Positions 7,699 through 17,782 of a stretch of DNA of 41,902 nucleotides are shown here, piece by piece. The position numbers and the translations under genes are program-made. The stretch spans positions 1 to 41,902 of the forward strand of contig CAYSEW010000025.1 in NCBI GenBank assembly GCA_964430245.1, in the 5' to 3' direction. Below the pieces are notes generated by a model that was not told where the DNA came from, did not search any database, and was given only the letters and a program-made list of their open reading frames with translations. How positions within the stretch are numbered: position 1 is the first letter of the stretch; each line of letters starts with the position of its first letter. The stretch is from CAYSEW01 sp964430245 (GTDB lineage: Bacteria > Bacteroidota > Bacteroidia > Flavobacteriales_D > Parvicellaceae).

Positions 7699-8967
7699 CT
7701 ATCGAAGAACATATCTAAGTGTTGATCTACTTCTCTGCTTGATCAGTATTTCTTTATTTTTTAATTTATTTGGAAATTGATGATCTGCATAATGTCTAAT
7801 AGTTAGCAGGTCTACCTTATCATTATATTTTACACTATATTTTACACTCAACTCATTAATTAAACTTTTAAGCATCACTTTTTTAACCTTTGCGCATACA
7901 GAAAAACTCAAAGCAGAATTCTGTGTCAAATGAACTTTAAGCCCATGCCTAGAGAATAAACCAAATATTTCACTAATATGATCTTCCAAAATAAATGAAA
8001 AGTCTTTAGGGCTTATTGACAATAATAATTGATTTGGGTTGTAGATATAACAAGGGTGTAGTCCATCCTTGTCTTCTTTTTCTTGGATTACAGTTCCTTC
8101 TAATTCAGGCTCAATAAATGATTTTATTCTTAAAGGTATGTTCTTGTTTTGTAATGGTTTTAAAGTCTTAGGGTGAATGACAGAAGCTCCAAAATAGCTA
8201 AGCTCAATAGCTTCTTTATAGGAAATCCTATCCAGCTTTATAGTTTCATCAAACTCTTTAGGATCTGCATTTAACACTCCCTCTACATCTTTCCAAATAA
8301 TTACTTCTTTTGCATCAACACACCAACCCAAAATAGATGCAGAAAAATCACTCCCTTCTCTTCCAAGAGTTGTTGTCATTCCGGTATCTGTGTGTCCAAT
8401 AAACCCCTGAGTTATATAAATAGCTCTTTTATTTTCTGCTGAATTGCTTTTTAGCATTAATAGAATTAATTCAATTGTTTTTTCCCAATTAACTCTAGCT
8501 TCTTGATAATGGTTAGTTGTCCTTATTAATTTTCTAGCATCAGCCCAGTTATTTTTTAACTCTATAGAATTTAAATAACAAGAAACAATCATGGTAGACC
8601 ACAATTCACCAAAAGATACTATCTGGTCATATTCAAAAGCTACATTATCGCTAGGATCTCTTTTTATATGGCTATCAAGTGCTTTAAAGCTTTCTTGAAT
8701 CGCAGCCATGAATTGATCATCTTTTTCTAGCTCAAGCTCCTTTATAATATCTAAATGAAATTGAACAACTTTCTGAATAGCTAATTCCATTTTTTTAACA
8801 TCTCCTACAACAAATTGGTTCCATACCTCTTCTAATGCATTAGTAGTTTTATCTATTGCTGAAACAACTATAATCAACGGGTCATCAAATGACTTTACGA
8901 TTTTAGCAACATTTATAATTGCTTTGGTGTTTTTTACTGAAGCACCACCAAATTTAAAAACTTTCAT
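7699..8967 (-). CDS. lysC: Aspartate kinase
   Basis: A 422-residue monofunctional aspartokinase. It phosphorylates L-aspartate in the first step to lysine, threonine, methionine and diaminopimelate. MKVFKFGGASV is the N-terminal phosphate-binding motif, TTLGREGSDFSA (around residue 200) and WKDVEGVLNADP complete the amino acid kinase active site. The C-terminal part (from about 300) likely holds the ACT-type regulatory region, though it is divergent. The GNAT gene ends 13 bp upstream on the same strand, suggesting one transcript. The symbol reflects family only; the isozyme is uncertain. Confidence 0.88.
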   Translation of the reverse strand: MKVFKFGGASVKNTKAIINVAKIVKSFDDPLIIVVSAIDKTTNALEEVWNQFVVGDVKKMELAIQKVVQFHLDIIKELELEKDDQFMAAIQESFKALDSHIKRDPSDNVAFEYDQIVSFGELWSTMIVSCYLNSIELKNNWADARKLIRTTNHYQEARVNWEKTIELILLMLKSNSAENKRAIYITQGFIGHTDTGMTTTLGREGSDFSASILGWCVDAKEVIIWKDVEGVLNADPKEFDETIKLDRISYKEAIELSYFGASVIHPKTLKPLQNKNIPLRIKSFIEPELEGTVIQEKEDKDGLHPCYIYNPNQLLLSISPKDFSFILEDHISEIFGLFSRHGLKVHLTQNSALSFSVCAKVKKVMLKSLINELSVKYSVKYNDKVDLLTIRHYADHQFPNKLKNKEILIKQRSRSTLRYVLR

Positions 8968-8980
8968 TTCTGAATATTTT

Positions 8981-9451
8981 TCAAAAGTTCTTCAAATCTA
9001 AGCTGAAAAGTCTTCCGTTAAGCCATTCGCCCTCAAAACTTGCTTTATTTTTTTTATAAAAATCAATTGCCGTCTTGTTCCAGTCCAAGACCTGCCAATC
9101 AAGCCTTTTAACCATTTGTTGATTAGCTATTTTTTTAATCTCATTAAATACTATTTGCCCTATTCCCATTCTTCTGTATTCACTTTTTATCATAAAATCC
9201 TCTAAATAAAGTGTTTTGCCATTCCATGTAGAATATCCATAATAATAGAGCGCATAACCACAAATCTCTCCATTGTACACTGCTACTATTACTTTGAATA
9301 ATGGTTCATTACCGAATCCATCCTCAATTAATCTATCGATAGTCATTTTCACTTGATCAGATGCATTTTCAAAATCTGCTAGCTCTTTAATCAATGACAA
9401 GACTGTTTCCATATCAGAAGACAATGCATTACGAATAATTAAATCCTTCAT
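8981..9451 (-). CDS. GNAT N-acetyltransferase (diamine/thialysine acetyltransferase-like)
   Basis: This 156-residue protein is a GNAT acetyltransferase. Motif A appears as RRMGIGQIVFNEI (acetyl-CoA pyrophosphate binding). The preceding YYYGYSTWNGKTLYLEDFMI closely resembles the eukaryotic SSAT/SAT2 signature, pointing to a polyamine or thialysine-like acceptor. It is cytoplasmic. It sits immediately upstream of aspartate kinase on the same strand and is divergent from fbp, an arrangement I recall as common in Flavobacteriia. The acceptor is inference. Confidence 0.83.
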   Translation of the reverse strand: MKDLIIRNALSSDMETVLSLIKELADFENASDQVKMTIDRLIEDGFGNEPLFKVIVAVYNGEICGYALYYYGYSTWNGKTLYLEDFMIKSEYRRMGIGQIVFNEIKKIANQQMVKRLDWQVLDWNKTAIDFYKKNKASFEGEWLNGRLFSLDLKNF

Positions 9452-9517
9452 TCTTTCAAGTATTTTTCGATAATTTACTTAAATTCTTCGATATTTGAAC
9501 AGAAATTGCTGAATGAC

Positions 9518-10522
9518 ATGAAAAACAAAACTTTAGGAGAATTCATTATTGACACCCAACATGATTTCCCAGGGTCTACAGGTGAACTTTCGAAAATATT
9601 AAGCTCAATAAGGTTAGCTGCAAAATTAGTTAGTCATGAGATCAATAAAGCAGGGCTTGCCAAACATATCCTAGGAGCCAGCGGAGAAGAAAATATTCAA
9701 GGTGAAAAACAACAAAAATTAGATGTTTATGCTAATGAGCTATTTATTGATTCTTTAATGGCTAGAGGAGTAGTATGTGGAATTGGCTCTGAAGAAAATG
9801 ATGATTTTATTGCCTTTGATGATAAAAATAGTCAAGCAGGGAAATATGTTGTGTTGATGGACCCTTTAGATGGATCTTCTAACATTGATGTGAATGTTTC
9901 CATCGGAACTATTTTTAGCGTATTCGAAAGAAAAACAGCTATTGGCTCTCCTGTTGAATTAAATGATTTTCTTCAGCCTGGTGTTAATCAAGTGGCTGCT
10001 GGATATGTTATTTACGGCTCATCTACTATGCTAGTTTACACAACTGGAAATGGCGTGAATGGATTTACTTTTGACCCAAGTATAGGAGTGTTTTTTCTTT
10101 CTCACCCCAACATGAAGTCCCCAGAAGATGGTAAAATATATTCTATTAATGAAGGGAATATTAATTTATGTGACAAAGCCATTGTAAATTACATCAGCTA
10201 TTGTAAAGAAAATGAAGGAAGTCGTCCTTATTCTGGAAGGTACATTGGTTCATTGGTTGCAGACTTTCACAGGAACTTAATAAAAGGTGGGATTTACTTA
10301 TATCCATCTAACTTGAATTCTCCAAAAGGAAAATTGAGGCTCTTATATGAATGTTCTCCTTTAGCATTTTTAATTGAACAAGCTGGTGGAAAAGCAACTA
10401 ATGGGAACCAAAGAATTATGGAAATAACACCAACTGAACTTCATCAAAGAGAGCCCTTGTTTATTGGCTCTTCTAATATGATTAATGAACTTACAGCTTT
10501 TATTGAGCGTGAAAATAAATGA
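9518..10522 (+). CDS. fbp: Class I fructose-1,6-bisphosphatase
   Basis: A 334-residue enzyme that hydrolyses fructose-1,6-bisphosphate to fructose-6-phosphate in gluconeogenesis. DPLDGSSNIDVNVSIGT (from about residue 115) is the metal/substrate loop with the preceding GSEEND acidic pair, and KLRLLYECSPLAFLIEQAGG near the C-terminus is the class I signature. The ATG at 9518 (MKNKTLGEFI) is preferred to TTG 9506, since family members begin at this point. Its 3' end overlaps the possible mfd start, so the two are likely co-transcribed. Confidence 0.95.
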   Translation: MKNKTLGEFIIDTQHDFPGSTGELSKILSSIRLAAKLVSHEINKAGLAKHILGASGEENIQGEKQQKLDVYANELFIDSLMARGVVCGIGSEENDDFIAFDDKNSQAGKYVVLMDPLDGSSNIDVNVSIGTIFSVFERKTAIGSPVELNDFLQPGVNQVAAGYVIYGSSTMLVYTTGNGVNGFTFDPSIGVFFLSHPNMKSPEDGKIYSINEGNINLCDKAIVNYISYCKENEGSRPYSGRYIGSLVADFHRNLIKGGIYLYPSNLNSPKGKLRLLYECSPLAFLIEQAGGKATNGNQRIMEITPTELHQREPLFIGSSNMINELTAFIERENK

Positions 10523-13500
10523 TCTTAAATCAGCTTATTTTTCTTCTGCTGGAGTAAAGAAAGTAATTTCTGAACTTCAAAAAGATAATGCAAGAGTTCA
10601 CCTTACTGGACTTTCAGGCTCTTCTGATGCTTTTATTGCTCATGCTGTATCTGGAAATATTGGAGGCAACCATTTAATTGTTCTTTCAGACAAAGAAGAA
10701 GCGGCTTATTTTTACAATAACCTTGAGAATATTATTGATGCTGAAAGAGGGACAACCCTGCTATTTTATCCTGGATCTTATAGAAGACCTTACCAAATAG
10801 AAGAAATAGATAACGCTAATATTATTCAAAGAACAGAGGTATTATCTATCATTAGAAAAAAAAGAAAAAACATTATGATAGTCACCTATCCAGAGGCTAT
10901 TATAGAAAATGTTGTAACCAAAAAAAAATTAGATGAAACTACCTTTGAGGTTTGTACTGGAATTGACTATTCAATAGAGTTTATTAATGAGCTTTTAATT
11001 GAATATGATTTTGAAAAAACAGATCATGTATATTCTCCTGGACAATTTGCAGTAAGAGGAGGGATTGTGGACATCTATTCCTTTAGTAACAGCTTGCCTT
11101 ATAGAATTGATTTTGATGGGGACACTGTTGAGTCAATAAGAATCTTTAATCCTGTAGATCAGCTGTCTATCCAAACCTTAAACAAAATTCAAGTCGTTCC
11201 TAATGTGCAAACTAAGAAAATGCTTGAAAATAGAGCTCCCTTTCTAAGCTATATACCAGAAAATACAAAGATTTGGTTAAAAGACATTGAGCTTTCTAAA
11301 GGTAAAATTCAAAAAGGGTATGATAAAGCCAGTTATATTTTTGAAAAAATTGAAAGCCCTCTTGATCATTTAAGTCCAGATGAGCTTTATTTAAACTCAG
11401 AAAACTATGAAGCTCAAATTAAAACTTTCTCTCTTTTGGAATTTGGAAGTCGTTTCTATTTTGAGCCTACATTAAAAGTAACCTTCAATATCTCACCTCA
11501 ACCCTCTTTTAATAAAAACTTCGACCTGCTTTTAAACACCCTTAAAGATTACAATAAAAATGGGTATAAAAATTTAATCTTTTCTGAACAGACGTCTCAA
11601 TTAGATAGACTAGAAGCCATTTTTAATGACATAGGAGAGCATGTAGAGTACTCATCATTGAATATTGGAATGCACGAAGGATTTATCGATAAAGACCTTG
11701 AAATAGCTTGCTTTACCGACCATCAAATATTTGAAAGATATCATCGCTTTAAATTAAAAAAAGGATATAAGAAGTCACAAGCCGCATTTACACTTAAAGA
11801 AATTTATAATCTTAAAAAGGGAGATTTTGTTGTTCATATAGATCATGGAATAGGACAGTTTTCAGGATTAGAAAAAATTGAAATTAATGGCAAAAATCAA
11901 GAAGCAATTAGGTTGTCTTATAAAGGAGGCGATATTCTTTATGTTTCTATTCATTCCTTACATAGAATCAGTAAATTTACTTCTAAAGATGGGGGGCAGC
12001 CAAAATTAAATAAACTAGGTTCACCTGCTTGGGCAACTGCTAAACAAAAAACGAAGAAGAGAATCAAAGAAGTTGCCTTTGATCTAATAAAGCTATATGC
12101 TGAAAGAAAACTAAGTAAGGGTTTTTCATTTTCTCCAGATAGTTATTTACAAAACGAATTAGAAGCTTCATTTATTTATGAAGATACTCCAGACCAACTA
12201 AAATCTACTATAGCAGTAAAAAAGGACATGGAAGAGTCTTCCCCTATGGATAGATTGGTATGTGGAGATGTAGGTTTTGGTAAAACAGAGATTGCCATAA
12301 GAGCTGCTTTTAAAGCAGTTGCAGATAATAAACAAGTGGCCATTTTAGTCCCTACTACAATATTAGCTTTTCAGCATTATAAAACATTTTCAGATAGGCT
12401 TAAAGACTTTCCTTGTGGTATTGATTATGTAAATAGGTTTAAATCTTCTTCTAGAATTAAAAAAACACTTATTGACCTTAAAAAAGGAAAAATAGATATT
12501 ATTATAGGAACACATAGATTAATTGGAAAAGATGTCGATTTTAATGATTTAGGCCTATTAATTATTGACGAAGAGCAAAAGTTTGGCGTTAGTGTAAAAG
12601 ACAAATTAAAAACCATTAAAGCCAATGTAGATACACTAACCCTTACAGCTACTCCTATTCCAAGAACATTACAATTCAGCTTAATGAACGCAAGGGATCT
12701 ATCAATAATAAACACTCCTCCGCCAAATAGACACCCAGTCAATACAATTGTTCAGTCTTTCTCAGAAGAAACCATAAGAGATGCTATTCAATATGAAGTT
12801 CAAAGAGGTGGTCAGGTGTTTTTCGTACACAACAGAGTGCAAAATATTCAAGAGATAGCAGGAATGGTTTCGAGATTATGTCCAGATGTTAGAATTGCAA
12901 TTGGTCATGGAAAGATGGACGGTAAAAAGTTGGAAGCAATTATTCTTGATTTCATAGAAGGTCTTTATGATGTATTGATAGCAACTACAATTATTGAGTC
13001 TGGTATTGATATCCCTAATGCCAATACCATTATTATTAATAATGCCAATCAATTTGGATTAAGCGATCTTCATCAGCTTAGGGGCAGAGTTGGAAGATCT
13101 AATAAAAAAGCATTTGCTTATCTATTTACACCTCCCCCACAGCACATAACAGATGATGCAAGAAAAAGATTAAGAGCAATTGAACAATTCTCAGATTTAG
13201 GTAGTGGTTTTAATATTTCAATGAGAGACCTAGATATTAGAGGAGCTGGAGATCTACTAGGGGCTGATCAAAGTGGTTTTATCAGTGAAATTGGGTTTGA
13301 AACTTACCAAAAAATCCTGAACGAAACTATAGAGGAATTAAAAGAAAATGAGTTTAAATCAATTTTTAAGAAAGACTTTAAATCTACTGAATTTGTAAAA
13401 GACTGCACCCTTGAAACTGATATGGAACTAATTATCCCCGATCACTATGTAAATCAAATTACAGAGAGGCTTTCTTTATATCGAGAACTTGATCAAATAG

Positions 13501-13850
13501 CTTCTGAAGAACAATTGGTTGATTTTGAAAATGGATTGATTGATCGTTTTGGACCAATTCCATCAGAAACTATTGAACTAATTAATACCCTCAAATTAAG
13601 ATGGCTTGCTAAAAAAGTTGGGTTTGAAAAGTTAGTGCTCAAGAACAACTTATTAATAGGAAACTTTATTACTAATAAAAACTCTAATTATTTTGATTCT
13701 GAACAGTTTTCGAGAATTCTTAGCTACGTTCAAATTAAAGAAAATGGACCTGTAATAAGTGAAAAAAATAACAAACTTAGGATCCGATTTGAGAATATAA
13801 ATAATATTCAAAAAGGAATTGAAATGTTAAAAGAAGTTCAGCTGACTTAA
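10485..13850 (+). CDS. mfd: Transcription-repair coupling factor
   Basis: A 1121-residue ATP-dependent translocase that removes stalled RNA polymerase from lesions and recruits UvrA. The N-terminal UvrB-homology region is followed by the RNA-polymerase-interacting (CarD-like) domain with GDFVVHIDHGIGQFSG (about 446-461). Walker A is GDVGFGKT (594-601), the DEEQ box lies at 695-698, then TATPIPRTLQ and QLRGRVGRS, and a C-terminal TRCF domain. Length is typical. ATG 10485 overlaps fbp by 38 bp; GTG 10509 is an alternative start with a 14-bp overlap. It converges on accC with a 2-bp gap. Confidence 0.96.
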   Translation: MNLQLLLSVKINDLKSAYFSSAGVKKVISELQKDNARVHLTGLSGSSDAFIAHAVSGNIGGNHLIVLSDKEEAAYFYNNLENIIDAERGTTLLFYPGSYRRPYQIEEIDNANIIQRTEVLSIIRKKRKNIMIVTYPEAIIENVVTKKKLDETTFEVCTGIDYSIEFINELLIEYDFEKTDHVYSPGQFAVRGGIVDIYSFSNSLPYRIDFDGDTVESIRIFNPVDQLSIQTLNKIQVVPNVQTKKMLENRAPFLSYIPENTKIWLKDIELSKGKIQKGYDKASYIFEKIESPLDHLSPDELYLNSENYEAQIKTFSLLEFGSRFYFEPTLKVTFNISPQPSFNKNFDLLLNTLKDYNKNGYKNLIFSEQTSQLDRLEAIFNDIGEHVEYSSLNIGMHEGFIDKDLEIACFTDHQIFERYHRFKLKKGYKKSQAAFTLKEIYNLKKGDFVVHIDHGIGQFSGLEKIEINGKNQEAIRLSYKGGDILYVSIHSLHRISKFTSKDGGQPKLNKLGSPAWATAKQKTKKRIKEVAFDLIKLYAERKLSKGFSFSPDSYLQNELEASFIYEDTPDQLKSTIAVKKDMEESSPMDRLVCGDVGFGKTEIAIRAAFKAVADNKQVAILVPTTILAFQHYKTFSDRLKDFPCGIDYVNRFKSSSRIKKTLIDLKKGKIDIIIGTHRLIGKDVDFNDLGLLIIDEEQKFGVSVKDKLKTIKANVDTLTLTATPIPRTLQFSLMNARDLSIINTPPPNRHPVNTIVQSFSEETIRDAIQYEVQRGGQVFFVHNRVQNIQEIAGMVSRLCPDVRIAIGHGKMDGKKLEAIILDFIEGLYDVLIATTIIESGIDIPNANTIIINNANQFGLSDLHQLRGRVGRSNKKAFAYLFTPPPQHITDDARKRLRAIEQFSDLGSGFNISMRDLDIRGAGDLLGADQSGFISEIGFETYQKILNETIEELKENEFKSIFKKDFKSTEFVKDCTLETDMELIIPDHYVNQITERLSLYRELDQIASEEQLVDFENGLIDRFGPIPSETIELINTLKLRWLAKKVGFEKLVLKNNLLIGNFITNKNSNYFDSEQFSRILSYVQIKENGPVISEKNNKLRIRFENINNIQKGIEMLKEVQLT

Positions 13851-13852
13851 CC

Positions 13853-15190
13853 CTACTTGATTTCAAATGTGTCCATGAATTTAGTAGTGAAGTCTCCTTC
13901 AAGAAATTTCTTGTCCTCCAATAATTGAATATGGAAAGGAATGGTAGTTTTTACCCCTTCAATAATATATTCTTCTAAAGCCCTTTTCATTTTAGTGATC
14001 GCTTCTTCTCTTGTTTGTGCAACTGTGATTAGCTTAGCAATCATAGAATCATAATGAGGTGGGATCATATAACTTGCATATACATGGGTGTCTATTCTAA
14101 TTCCATGTCCACCAGGAGCATGATAACTAGTGACTTTCCCTGGGCTAGGAATAAATCCCTTATGTGGGTCTTCTGCATTGATCCTACATTGAATAGAATG
14201 AAGCATTGGGTAATAATCATTGCCTGATATTTTATCCCCATTAGCTATCTTGATCTGTTCTTTGATCAAGTCGTGATTAATAACTTCTTCTGTTATAGTA
14301 TGTTCAACTTGAATCCTTGTATTCATTTCCATAAAGTAGAAATTCCTGTGCTTATCTACCAAAAACTCAACTGTTCCTACACCTTCATAATTTACAGCTG
14401 AAGCAGCTTTTTTTGCTGCTATTCCCATTTTTTTTCTTAAATCATCTGTCATAAAAGGAGAAGGTGTTTCCTCTACAAGTTTTTGATGTCTTCTTTGTAT
14501 AGAACAATCTCGTTCCGATAAATGACAAACTGTTCCATATTGATCTGCCGCAATTTGAATTTCTATATGCCTTGGCTCTTCAATGAATTTTTCCATGTAC
14601 ATACCATCATTTCCAAAAGCAGCCGCTGATTCCTGTCTAGCAGAATTCCATCCTTCTTCAAGCTCAACGTCATTTTTACATAATCTCATCCCTCTTCCAC
14701 CACCACCTGCAGTGGCCTTCAACATTATAGGGTATTTAATTTTAGCAGCAGTCTTTTTAGCATCTTCAAAGTTTTTTAACAGCCCATCTGAACCTGGTAT
14801 TGTGGGTACTTTCGCTTTTTTCATTGTCTCCTTAGCGGAAGCCTTGTCCCCCATTCCTTCAATCTGTTCTGGTGTTGCTCCAATAAACTTTATTTTATGC
14901 TCGCCACATATTCTTGAAAATTGAGCATTTTCAGAAAGAAATCCATAACCAGGATGAATAGCGTCTGAATTAGTGATTTCTGCTGCTGCTATAATGTTTG
15001 GAATCTTTAAATAAGATTCTGTACTTGCAGCAGGACCAACACAAACTGCTTCATCAGCAAATCGTACATGAAGGCTATCTTTATCTGCAGTTGAATAAAC
15101 AGCTACAGTTTTAATACCCATTTCTTTACAAGTTCTTATAATCCTTAAGGCTATTTCACCTCTATTTGCTACTAATATTTTTTTAAACAT
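13853..15190 (-). CDS. accC: Acetyl-CoA carboxylase, biotin carboxylase subunit
   Basis: A 445-residue ATP-grasp enzyme that carboxylates biotin on BCCP, the first half of malonyl-CoA synthesis. MFKKILVANRGEIALRI is the classic start, the glycine-rich ATP lid TAGGGGRGMR is at about 162-171, and MEMNTRIQVEHTITE carries the catalytic Glu/Arg set. It follows accB by 32 bp at the end of the yceD-rpmF-plsX-fabH-accB-accC cluster. Adjacency to accB and fabH supports acetyl-CoA rather than propionyl-CoA carboxylase, although paralogues are close. Confidence 0.94.
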   Translation of the reverse strand: MFKKILVANRGEIALRIIRTCKEMGIKTVAVYSTADKDSLHVRFADEAVCVGPAASTESYLKIPNIIAAAEITNSDAIHPGYGFLSENAQFSRICGEHKIKFIGATPEQIEGMGDKASAKETMKKAKVPTIPGSDGLLKNFEDAKKTAAKIKYPIMLKATAGGGGRGMRLCKNDVELEEGWNSARQESAAAFGNDGMYMEKFIEEPRHIEIQIAADQYGTVCHLSERDCSIQRRHQKLVEETPSPFMTDDLRKKMGIAAKKAASAVNYEGVGTVEFLVDKHRNFYFMEMNTRIQVEHTITEEVINHDLIKEQIKIANGDKISGNDYYPMLHSIQCRINAEDPHKGFIPSPGKVTSYHAPGGHGIRIDTHVYASYMIPPHYDSMIAKLITVAQTREEAITKMKRALEEYIIEGVKTTIPFHIQLLEDKKFLEGDFTTKFMDTFEIK

Positions 15191-15222
15191 AGTATAGACT
15201 TTTTAATGAAATGATCTAATGA

Positions 15223-15744
15223 TCAAGAAGGGTCAATCAGGAATAATGGTTGATCAAATTCTACTGGAGAAGCATCGTCAACAAGTACTTTAACTACTTT
15301 TCCTGCTACTTCAGATTCAATATCATTAAACAACTTCATCGCTTCAATAATACAGATCTTGTCTCCTGGTTTAATAGTTGCACCGACTTCAACATATGCT
15401 GATTTATCTGGGCTAGGAGCACGATAAAAAGTACCTATCATTTGTGCTTTAATCGTTATATAATTATCCTCCTCGCTTGCTTCTTTTGATTTACCTTCGG
15501 TTTCAGCCGCAGGTGAAGCGACTTGAACAGCTGATTCTTGAATAGGAGCAGGTGCTGCAGCTGGAATAGATGCTACAGGCATAGTTTGTTGAACAATTGT
15601 TGGCTCCTCTTTAAAATTAGATTTCTTTTTAGCTAAATAATCAGATTTGATTAATAGCTTAAAATCTTTTTTTTCTATTTCGACTTCATTTACGCCAGCT
15701 TTAGCGACAAACTTAATCAGTTCCTGAATTTCACTTAGATCCAT
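15223..15744 (-). CDS. accB: Biotin carboxyl carrier protein of acetyl-CoA carboxylase
   Basis: A 173-residue BCCP. The N-terminal helical region is followed by an Ala/Pro-rich linker (about 50-90) and a biotinyl domain with IIEAMKLFNDIE. Lys137 in EAMK is the biotinylation site. The thumb-like segment GTFYRAPSPDKSAYVEVG is also present, as in true AccB. It carries carboxybiotin between AccC and the carboxyltransferase, whose genes are not in this window. It lies between fabH and accC; 77 bp separates it from fabH, enough for a separate promoter. Confidence 0.95.
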   Translation of the reverse strand: MDLSEIQELIKFVAKAGVNEVEIEKKDFKLLIKSDYLAKKKSNFKEEPTIVQQTMPVASIPAAAPAPIQESAVQVASPAAETEGKSKEASEEDNYITIKAQMIGTFYRAPSPDKSAYVEVGATIKPGDKICIIEAMKLFNDIESEVAGKVVKVLVDDASPVEFDQPLFLIDPS

Positions 15745-15821
15745 ATTGATTTATTTAAAAAATAATTCTACAACGAAGTTATAAAATTTTATAGTTGTAC
15801 AAAGATTAAAAAGGAAGGAAT

Positions 15822-16808
15822 TTAATAAGCCCATTTTAAATATACAGAGCCCCAAGTAAAACCTCCTCCAAAAGCAGCTAATATTATATTATCCCCTTTT
15901 TTAAGTTTGTCTTCCCATTCCCACAAACACAATGGAATGGTTCCTGAAGTAGTATTTCCATATTTTTCAATATTGATCATTACCTTATCTTTAGACACAC
16001 CCATTCTATTTGCTGTTGCATCAATTATTCGAAGGTTTGCTTGATGAGGAACTAACCAAGCAACATCTTCACTTGATAAGTTGTTTTTCTCCATGATCTC
16101 AGCAGAAACATCTGCCATATTAGTTACAGCAAATTTAAAAACAGATTTACCTTCTTGATAGACATACATTTCAGGTGAACCAACATTTTCTTTTGTAATT
16201 GGATCTGCAGAACCTCCTAATTGCTGAATTAAAAAATCTCTACCGCTACCATCTGCTCTTAAGATAGAATCTTGAATCCCTAAACCGTCATCTGAAGGTT
16301 CTAATAATACTCCACCTGCACCATCACCAAAAATTATACAAGTTGCTCTGTCTTCATAATTAACTATTGATGACATTATATCACCTCCAATTACAATCAC
16401 TTTTTTATACCTGCCTGTTTCAATAAATTGTTGCCCTGTAACTAGGGTATAAATAAAACCCGAGCATGCCGCACTAAGGTCAAATCCCCATGCGTTTTTA
16501 GCTCCACTTTTGTCACATATAATATTTGATGTGCTAGGGAAACGATGATCTGCTGTTACTGTTCCCACTATAATTAAATCAATCTCTAAAGGCGAAATGT
16601 TTCTTTTTTCACATATTCCCCTTACAACATCTGCCCCAAGGTCAGAAAGAGTCCTGTCTTTTTCAATAATTCTTCTTTCTTTAATCCCAGTTCTTGTTAC
16701 TATCCATTCATCATTTGTGTCAACCATCTTTTCTAGGTCTTTATTTGACAACACTTTAGAAGGAACTACACCATGAACGGCTGTTATTGCTGCTTTTATC
16801 TGATTCAT
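15822..16808 (-). CDS. fabH: Beta-ketoacyl-ACP synthase III
   Basis: A 328-residue thiolase-fold enzyme that condenses acetyl-CoA (or branched acyl-CoA) with malonyl-ACP to start fatty acid synthesis. Catalytic Cys115 lies in LSAACSGF, His255 in VPHQANLR and Asn285 in YGNTTSGT. The C-terminal FGGGFTWGSVYLKW is typical. The ATG overlaps the plsX stop (ATGA, 4 bp), so the two are translationally coupled. The primer preference (straight or branched chain) cannot be read from sequence by eye. Confidence 0.96.
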   Translation of the reverse strand: MNQIKAAITAVHGVVPSKVLSNKDLEKMVDTNDEWIVTRTGIKERRIIEKDRTLSDLGADVVRGICEKRNISPLEIDLIIVGTVTADHRFPSTSNIICDKSGAKNAWGFDLSAACSGFIYTLVTGQQFIETGRYKKVIVIGGDIMSSIVNYEDRATCIIFGDGAGGVLLEPSDDGLGIQDSILRADGSGRDFLIQQLGGSADPITKENVGSPEMYVYQEGKSVFKFAVTNMADVSAEIMEKNNLSSEDVAWLVPHQANLRIIDATANRMGVSKDKVMINIEKYGNTTSGTIPLCLWEWEDKLKKGDNIILAAFGGGFTWGSVYLKWAY

Positions 16809-17743
16809 TTGAAAGCTTTTTTAATTTTATTTGGAAGATCCGCTTCTGCCAAATCAAGTCCCAAAAGTAACATGTTCTTTATCGCTTTTGGACTACTGAT
16901 GCCATGACCTATTAACACATTGCCGTTAACTCCCAAAACAGGAGTGCCTCCATAAATTTCATAATTAAATCTATCAAAATATTCATCCATCAATCCTCTT
17001 TTTCTCAATAAAGTATAGAAAGCTTCTGCTTCTTTTAAAATTACATTTCCTGTAAATCCATCGCAAACAATTACATCTGCTTTATCTTCAAATATTTCTC
17101 TCCCTTCTACATTTCCAATAAAGTTAAAATCCTCCGATCCTGCCATTAACTGGTGAGAAGCTTGAGTTAGTAAGTTACCTTTTTCTTTTTCTTCCCCAAT
17201 ATTTAAAAGCCCTACTTTAGGATTTTTAATATTAAAAACAAACTCAGCATATAATGATCCTAAAATAGCAAACTGATACAATACATCAGGTTTGCAATCT
17301 GCATTTATACCTACATCTAAAATAACTCCTACACCACCAGATTCTTTAGGCAATACTGAAGTAATACAGGGCCGTATCACTCCTCCTATTGGTCTTATTG
17401 AAAACATAGACCCAATAAGCATAGCGCCTGAGTTTCCTGCACTTGCAAATACATCTAACTTTTTTTCTCCTAATAATTTGAACCCTATACTAATACTACT
17501 GTTTTGCTTTTTCCTCATTGCTTTTGTAGCATGATCTGCCATTTCAATGACTTCAGTGGTATGTATAAACTCAAAAAGAGAAGCGTCATATGCTTCTCTT
17601 TTGATAATCTCTTTAGCAACATCCGAATCTCCTATCAAAGTGATCTGATGTTCTTCCGAAAACTCCCTCCTGGCCTGTATTGCGCCAAGAACCGCAGCTT
17701 CTGGGGCAAAATCACCCCCCATAATGTCTATCCCGATATTCAA
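16805..17743 (-). CDS. plsX: Phosphate acyltransferase
   Basis: A 312-residue enzyme making acyl-phosphate from acyl-ACP for phospholipid synthesis. MNIGIDIMGGDFAPEAAV is the family N-terminus; GNSGAMLIGS, VCDGFTGNVILK and GGTPVLGVNG are conserved segments. The start is TTG: the only near ATG (residue 8) would remove the first strand and the metal-binding region. It is coupled to fabH by a 4-bp overlap and lies 39 bp after rpmF, the standard order of this cluster. Confidence 0.94.
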   Translation of the reverse strand: MNIGIDIMGGDFAPEAAVLGAIQARREFSEEHQITLIGDSDVAKEIIKREAYDASLFEFIHTTEVIEMADHATKAMRKKQNSSISIGFKLLGEKKLDVFASAGNSGAMLIGSMFSIRPIGGVIRPCITSVLPKESGGVGVILDVGINADCKPDVLYQFAILGSLYAEFVFNIKNPKVGLLNIGEEKEKGNLLTQASHQLMAGSEDFNFIGNVEGREIFEDKADVIVCDGFTGNVILKEAEAFYTLLRKRGLMDEYFDRFNYEIYGGTPVLGVNGNVLIGHGISSPKAIKNMLLLGLDLAEADLPNKIKKAFK

Positions 17744-17782
17744 GGAATAAAATTAGTTGATTGTTGGAAAATTAAAGCGGCT

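Noticed and set aside
12425..12742. Open frame of 105 codons opposite mfd
   Set aside because: It lies wholly inside the conserved helicase domain of mfd and its translation looks like a reversed coding sequence with no family or start signal.
14583..14924. Open frame of 113 codons opposite accC
   Set aside because: It is antisense to the ATP-grasp domain of accC; the composition fits a shadow frame.
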